DNA from: Dehalobacter sp. DCM
GTDB lineage: Bacteria > Bacillota > Desulfitobacteriia > Desulfitobacteriales > Syntrophobotulaceae
Reading direction: 5' to 3'
Assembly (NCBI RefSeq): GCF_024972775.1
Contig: NZ_CP092282.1
Location: 4,121,525 to 4,185,524 of the forward strand
DNA: 64,000 nt
The notes under the pieces were generated by a model. It searched no databases, was not told where the DNA came from, and was given only the letters and a program-made list of their open reading frames with translations. Positions 62,306 through 64,000 of this stretch are shown here, piece after piece. Numbering within the stretch: position 1 is the first letter of the stretch; every line of letters starts with the position of its first letter. A program made the position numbers and the translations under genes.

Positions 62306-62758
62306 ATGATGAATATGATACCTTTCAATCCATTACGGAATGTGGACTATATCCGCCGTGAAATTAACAAGCTTTACAGTTTTCCATTTACATTATTCGA
62401 TGACGATTATGAGCCAAGATTAGGTGTTCCTTATACCGACGTCTATGAAACCGATAAAGAAATTATTGTGACATGTGATCTTCCCGGTCTGCAGAAGAGA
62501 GAAGATGTCGATATCCACGTTGAAAACAACGTCGTTACAATCAGTGGCACCCTGAATCGAGAACAGCATGTCATCCAGGAAGACCGAATGCATCGCAAAG
62601 AACGGTTTACCGGGCAATTCCGCCGCAGTGTTGCGCTCCCTGCCAACGTATCAATCGACAATGTCAGAGCGATCTATAAAAATGGTGTGCTCAACGTATT
62701 CTTGCCCAAAGTCAGTGCTGCTGAAAAGAAAGCCATTAATATTGAGTTTGAGCATTGA
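62306..62758 (+). CDS. Small heat-shock protein (Hsp20/alpha-crystallin family)
   Basis: ATP-independent holdase chaperone of 150 residues. The alpha-crystallin domain (about 40-140) has YETDKEIIVTCDLPG and the G-V-L motif in YKNGVLNVFLPK. A short N-terminal arm precedes it. GGGAGG lies six bases before the ATG. It is divergent from clpP across a shared region with a CtsR box, so both may answer the same stress signal. Confidence 0.95.
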   Translation: MMNMIPFNPLRNVDYIRREINKLYSFPFTLFDDDYEPRLGVPYTDVYETDKEIIVTCDLPGLQKREDVDIHVENNVVTISGTLNREQHVIQEDRMHRKERFTGQFRRSVALPANVSIDNVRAIYKNGVLNVFLPKVSAAEKKAINIEFEH

Positions 62759-62867
62759 TCTTATAAAAGCGACATAACGGGCTGGTCTGTGGGTCCAGCC
62801 TCAGGGAGACAGGAAACAGTGGACAGGGAGACAGTGGGCCCTGGGAGACAGCTTGGCTTGGGGGCCT

Positions 62868-62940
62868 GGGAGACAGTGGGGACGTAGACCTTTGTCTCCT
62901 TTGGAAAAGGAGACAAAGGTCTACGTCCCCACTGTCTCCC
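62868..62940. repeat. REP-like perfect hairpin with GTAG foot
   Basis: Perfect 35-base arms with a three-base loop; the core is GGGGACGTAGACCTTTGTC and its inverse. Flanking pieces (GGGAGACAGG, GGGCCCTGGGAGACAG) extend the array to about 62800. It is the same family as 53488-53592. Confidence 0.9.
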
Positions 62941-63022
62941 CACATCCCCACTGTGTCTCTTGTCCCACTATTCTGTTAAATTTTTTTGGTCCATATTACG
63001 CTGTCTTGCTCTTATTAAAAAG

Positions 63023-63070
63023 TGAGGGTATCGCCGACTACTTTTTTGGTAGTTTGGTGACACCCTCTTT
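63023..63070 (+). terminator. Hairpin with T-tail between hsp20 and citrate synthase genes
   Basis: Arms GAGGGT..CGCC..ACTAC and GTAGT..GGTGACACCCTC, then TTTTCTT on the plus strand; an A-run on the other side would let it serve both converging genes. Confidence 0.5.
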
Positions 63071-63096
63071 TCTTATACCATTCTATTGTATTGCAG

Positions 63097-63145
63097 GGGA
63101 CAAAGTCTACGTCCCCACTGTCTCCTTCGTCCCCACTGTCTCCTT
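63097..63145. repeat. Half REP-like unit of the GTAG family
   Basis: GGGGACAAAGTCTACGTCCCC and then two ACTGTCTCCTTC pieces repeat the right arm of the unit at 62868-62940. It ends next to the citrate synthase stop codon. Confidence 0.7.
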
Positions 63146-63151
63146 CTGCGC

Positions 63152-64000
63152 TTACCGTTGGGCCAGCGGGATGTAATCGCGGCGGGGGGCAACGCTTTTG
63201 TAGGCGGGGCGGATGATTTTACTGCCGCTGACGATTTCTTCGATGCGGTGAGCACTCCAACCTGACATGCGGGATATTGCAAAAATAGGTGTAAAGAGTT
63301 CCAGCGGCAACCCGAGCATGCGATAAACAAAGCCCGAATAAAAGTCCACATTGGCACTAATGACTTTATACATATGATTGCGGCCGCAGACGATTGCCGG
63401 AGAATACTGCTCGACCTTCCGATAAAGATTAAATTCATCTTCCAAGTCTTTTTCCTTGGCTAACTGACCCGCATACTCCTTCAAGATAACTTCCCTGGGG
63501 TCAGAAATGGAATAGACGGCATGACCGATCCCATAAATAAGGCCGCTGCGATCGAACGCGTCTTTATTCACAATTTTGGTCAGGTAATGTTGAATTTCTT
63601 CGTCATCCTTCCAATCTTTGACATTTTGTTTAATATCTTCAAACATATAGTAGGTTTTGATATTGGCCCCGCCATGCTTGGGTCCTTTCAGCGCGCCGAT
63701 CGCTGCCGCCATGACCGAATAGGTATCAGAACCGGTTGACGTGATTACATGGGTAACAAATGTGGAGTTGTTCCCCCCACCATGTTCGGCATGAAGTACT
63801 AACGATATATCCAGAAGCGCCGCTTCCAGTTGGGTGTATTTACTATCCGGTCTCAGCATGTGGAGGATATTTTCGGCTGTGCTCAAATGAGGCTTCGGGC
63901 TATGCAGAAAAAGACTTTGATTGCCGTGGATATGCGAGTACGCTTGATAGCCGTAGACGGCGAGCGAAGGCATCCAAGCAATGAGTTTCATACATTGTTT
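63152..64000 (-). CDS. Citrate synthase (3' part; gene runs off the window)
   Basis: Condenses acetyl-CoA and oxaloacetate to citrate (a 2-methylcitrate synthase role is possible). The frame stays open through the window end, so the 5' part is missing. Active-site blocks in view are LVLHAEHGGGNNSTF, GPKHGGANIKTYYM with the catalytic His, YGIGHAVYSISDPR, and RPAYKSVAPRRDYIPL near the end. This is the Si-type fold, not the Re-type. The stop is next to GTAG-family repeats. No other TCA-cycle genes are in the window. Confidence 0.93.
   Translation of the reverse strand, partial: KQCMKLIAWMPSLAVYGYQAYSHIHGNQSLFLHSPKPHLSTAENILHMLRPDSKYTQLEAALLDISLVLHAEHGGGNNSTFVTHVITSTGSDTYSVMAAAIGALKGPKHGGANIKTYYMFEDIKQNVKDWKDDEEIQHYLTKIVNKDAFDRSGLIYGIGHAVYSISDPREVILKEYAGQLAKEKDLEDEFNLYRKVEQYSPAIVCGRNHMYKVISANVDFYSGFVYRMLGLPLELFTPIFAISRMSGWSAHRIEEIVSGSKIIRPAYKSVAPRRDYIPLAQR

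Noticed and set aside
1-64000. tRNA, rRNA or tmRNA genes
   Set aside because: I looked for GGTTCGAATCC-like T-loops and conserved rRNA blocks in the gaps and found none.

Overview
The window looks like part of a low-to-mid GC Firmicutes (Clostridia) chromosome. A Peptococcaceae / Desulfitobacterium-Dehalobacter type organism is my inference, not a proven assignment. The grounds are seven secreted proteins with cell-wall-binding type 2 (CWB2) repeats, a sortase with an LPKTG-type sorting signal, Gram-positive Shine-Dalgarno sites, a CtsR-type operator in front of clpP, and c-di-GMP riboswitches. All coordinates were read by eye and no search was run.

Layout. 1-9.5 kb: a minus-strand export module. 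It holds a TolC-like protein with its own promoter and terminator, then a two-component system, a membrane-fusion adaptor, a MacB-type ABC ATPase and permease, and a CWB2 protein. 9.6-11.1 kb: a conspicuously AT-rich pair (acyltransferase, HAD phosphatase) that looks acquired. 11.8-16.7 kb: a giant CWB2 surface protein with five ASPM/Hydin-like repeats. 16.9-22.6 kb: a REP-associated tyrosine transposase (RAYT), comM and dprA, a truncated toxin-antitoxin pair and a small coiled-coil gene, bounded by facing arrays of palindromic repeats and a mosaic of duplicated segments. 22.6-35.5 kb: the surface-protein region. It holds a putative S-layer CWB2 protein with a long structured leader, a CWB2 subtilase, a CWB2 GH18 hydrolase, two tandem c-di-GMP-I riboswitches before a secreted transglutaminase-like protein, a BTAD regulator with a degenerate GGDEF-like domain, a sortase and a truncated sortase substrate.

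35.6-53.3 kb: a polysaccharide / protein-glycosylation locus. It has a PglC-like initiating transferase, three glycosyltransferases, a Wzx flippase and two Wzy/ligase-like membrane proteins. It also carries two amino-sugar sets: PglF/E/D-like for UDP-di-N-acetylbacillosamine and WbpA/B/E/D-like for a UDP-2,3-diacetamido-glucuronic acid. 53.6-57.2 kb: two paralogous lysozyme-like CWB2 proteins. 57.3-64 kb: small membrane-anchored proteins, galU, a GGA-rich candidate sRNA, clpP (CtsR box), hsp20 and the 3' part of a citrate synthase.

How it fits together: CWB2 proteins are known in Clostridioides difficile to attach non-covalently to an anionic wall polysaccharide. Here many CWB2 proteins flank a polysaccharide locus, with GalU nearby, so this looks like a combined cell-surface region: polymer, anchored proteins, wall hydrolases, sortase, and c-di-GMP control of at least one secreted protein. 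Intergenic spaces carry several families of palindromic repeats.
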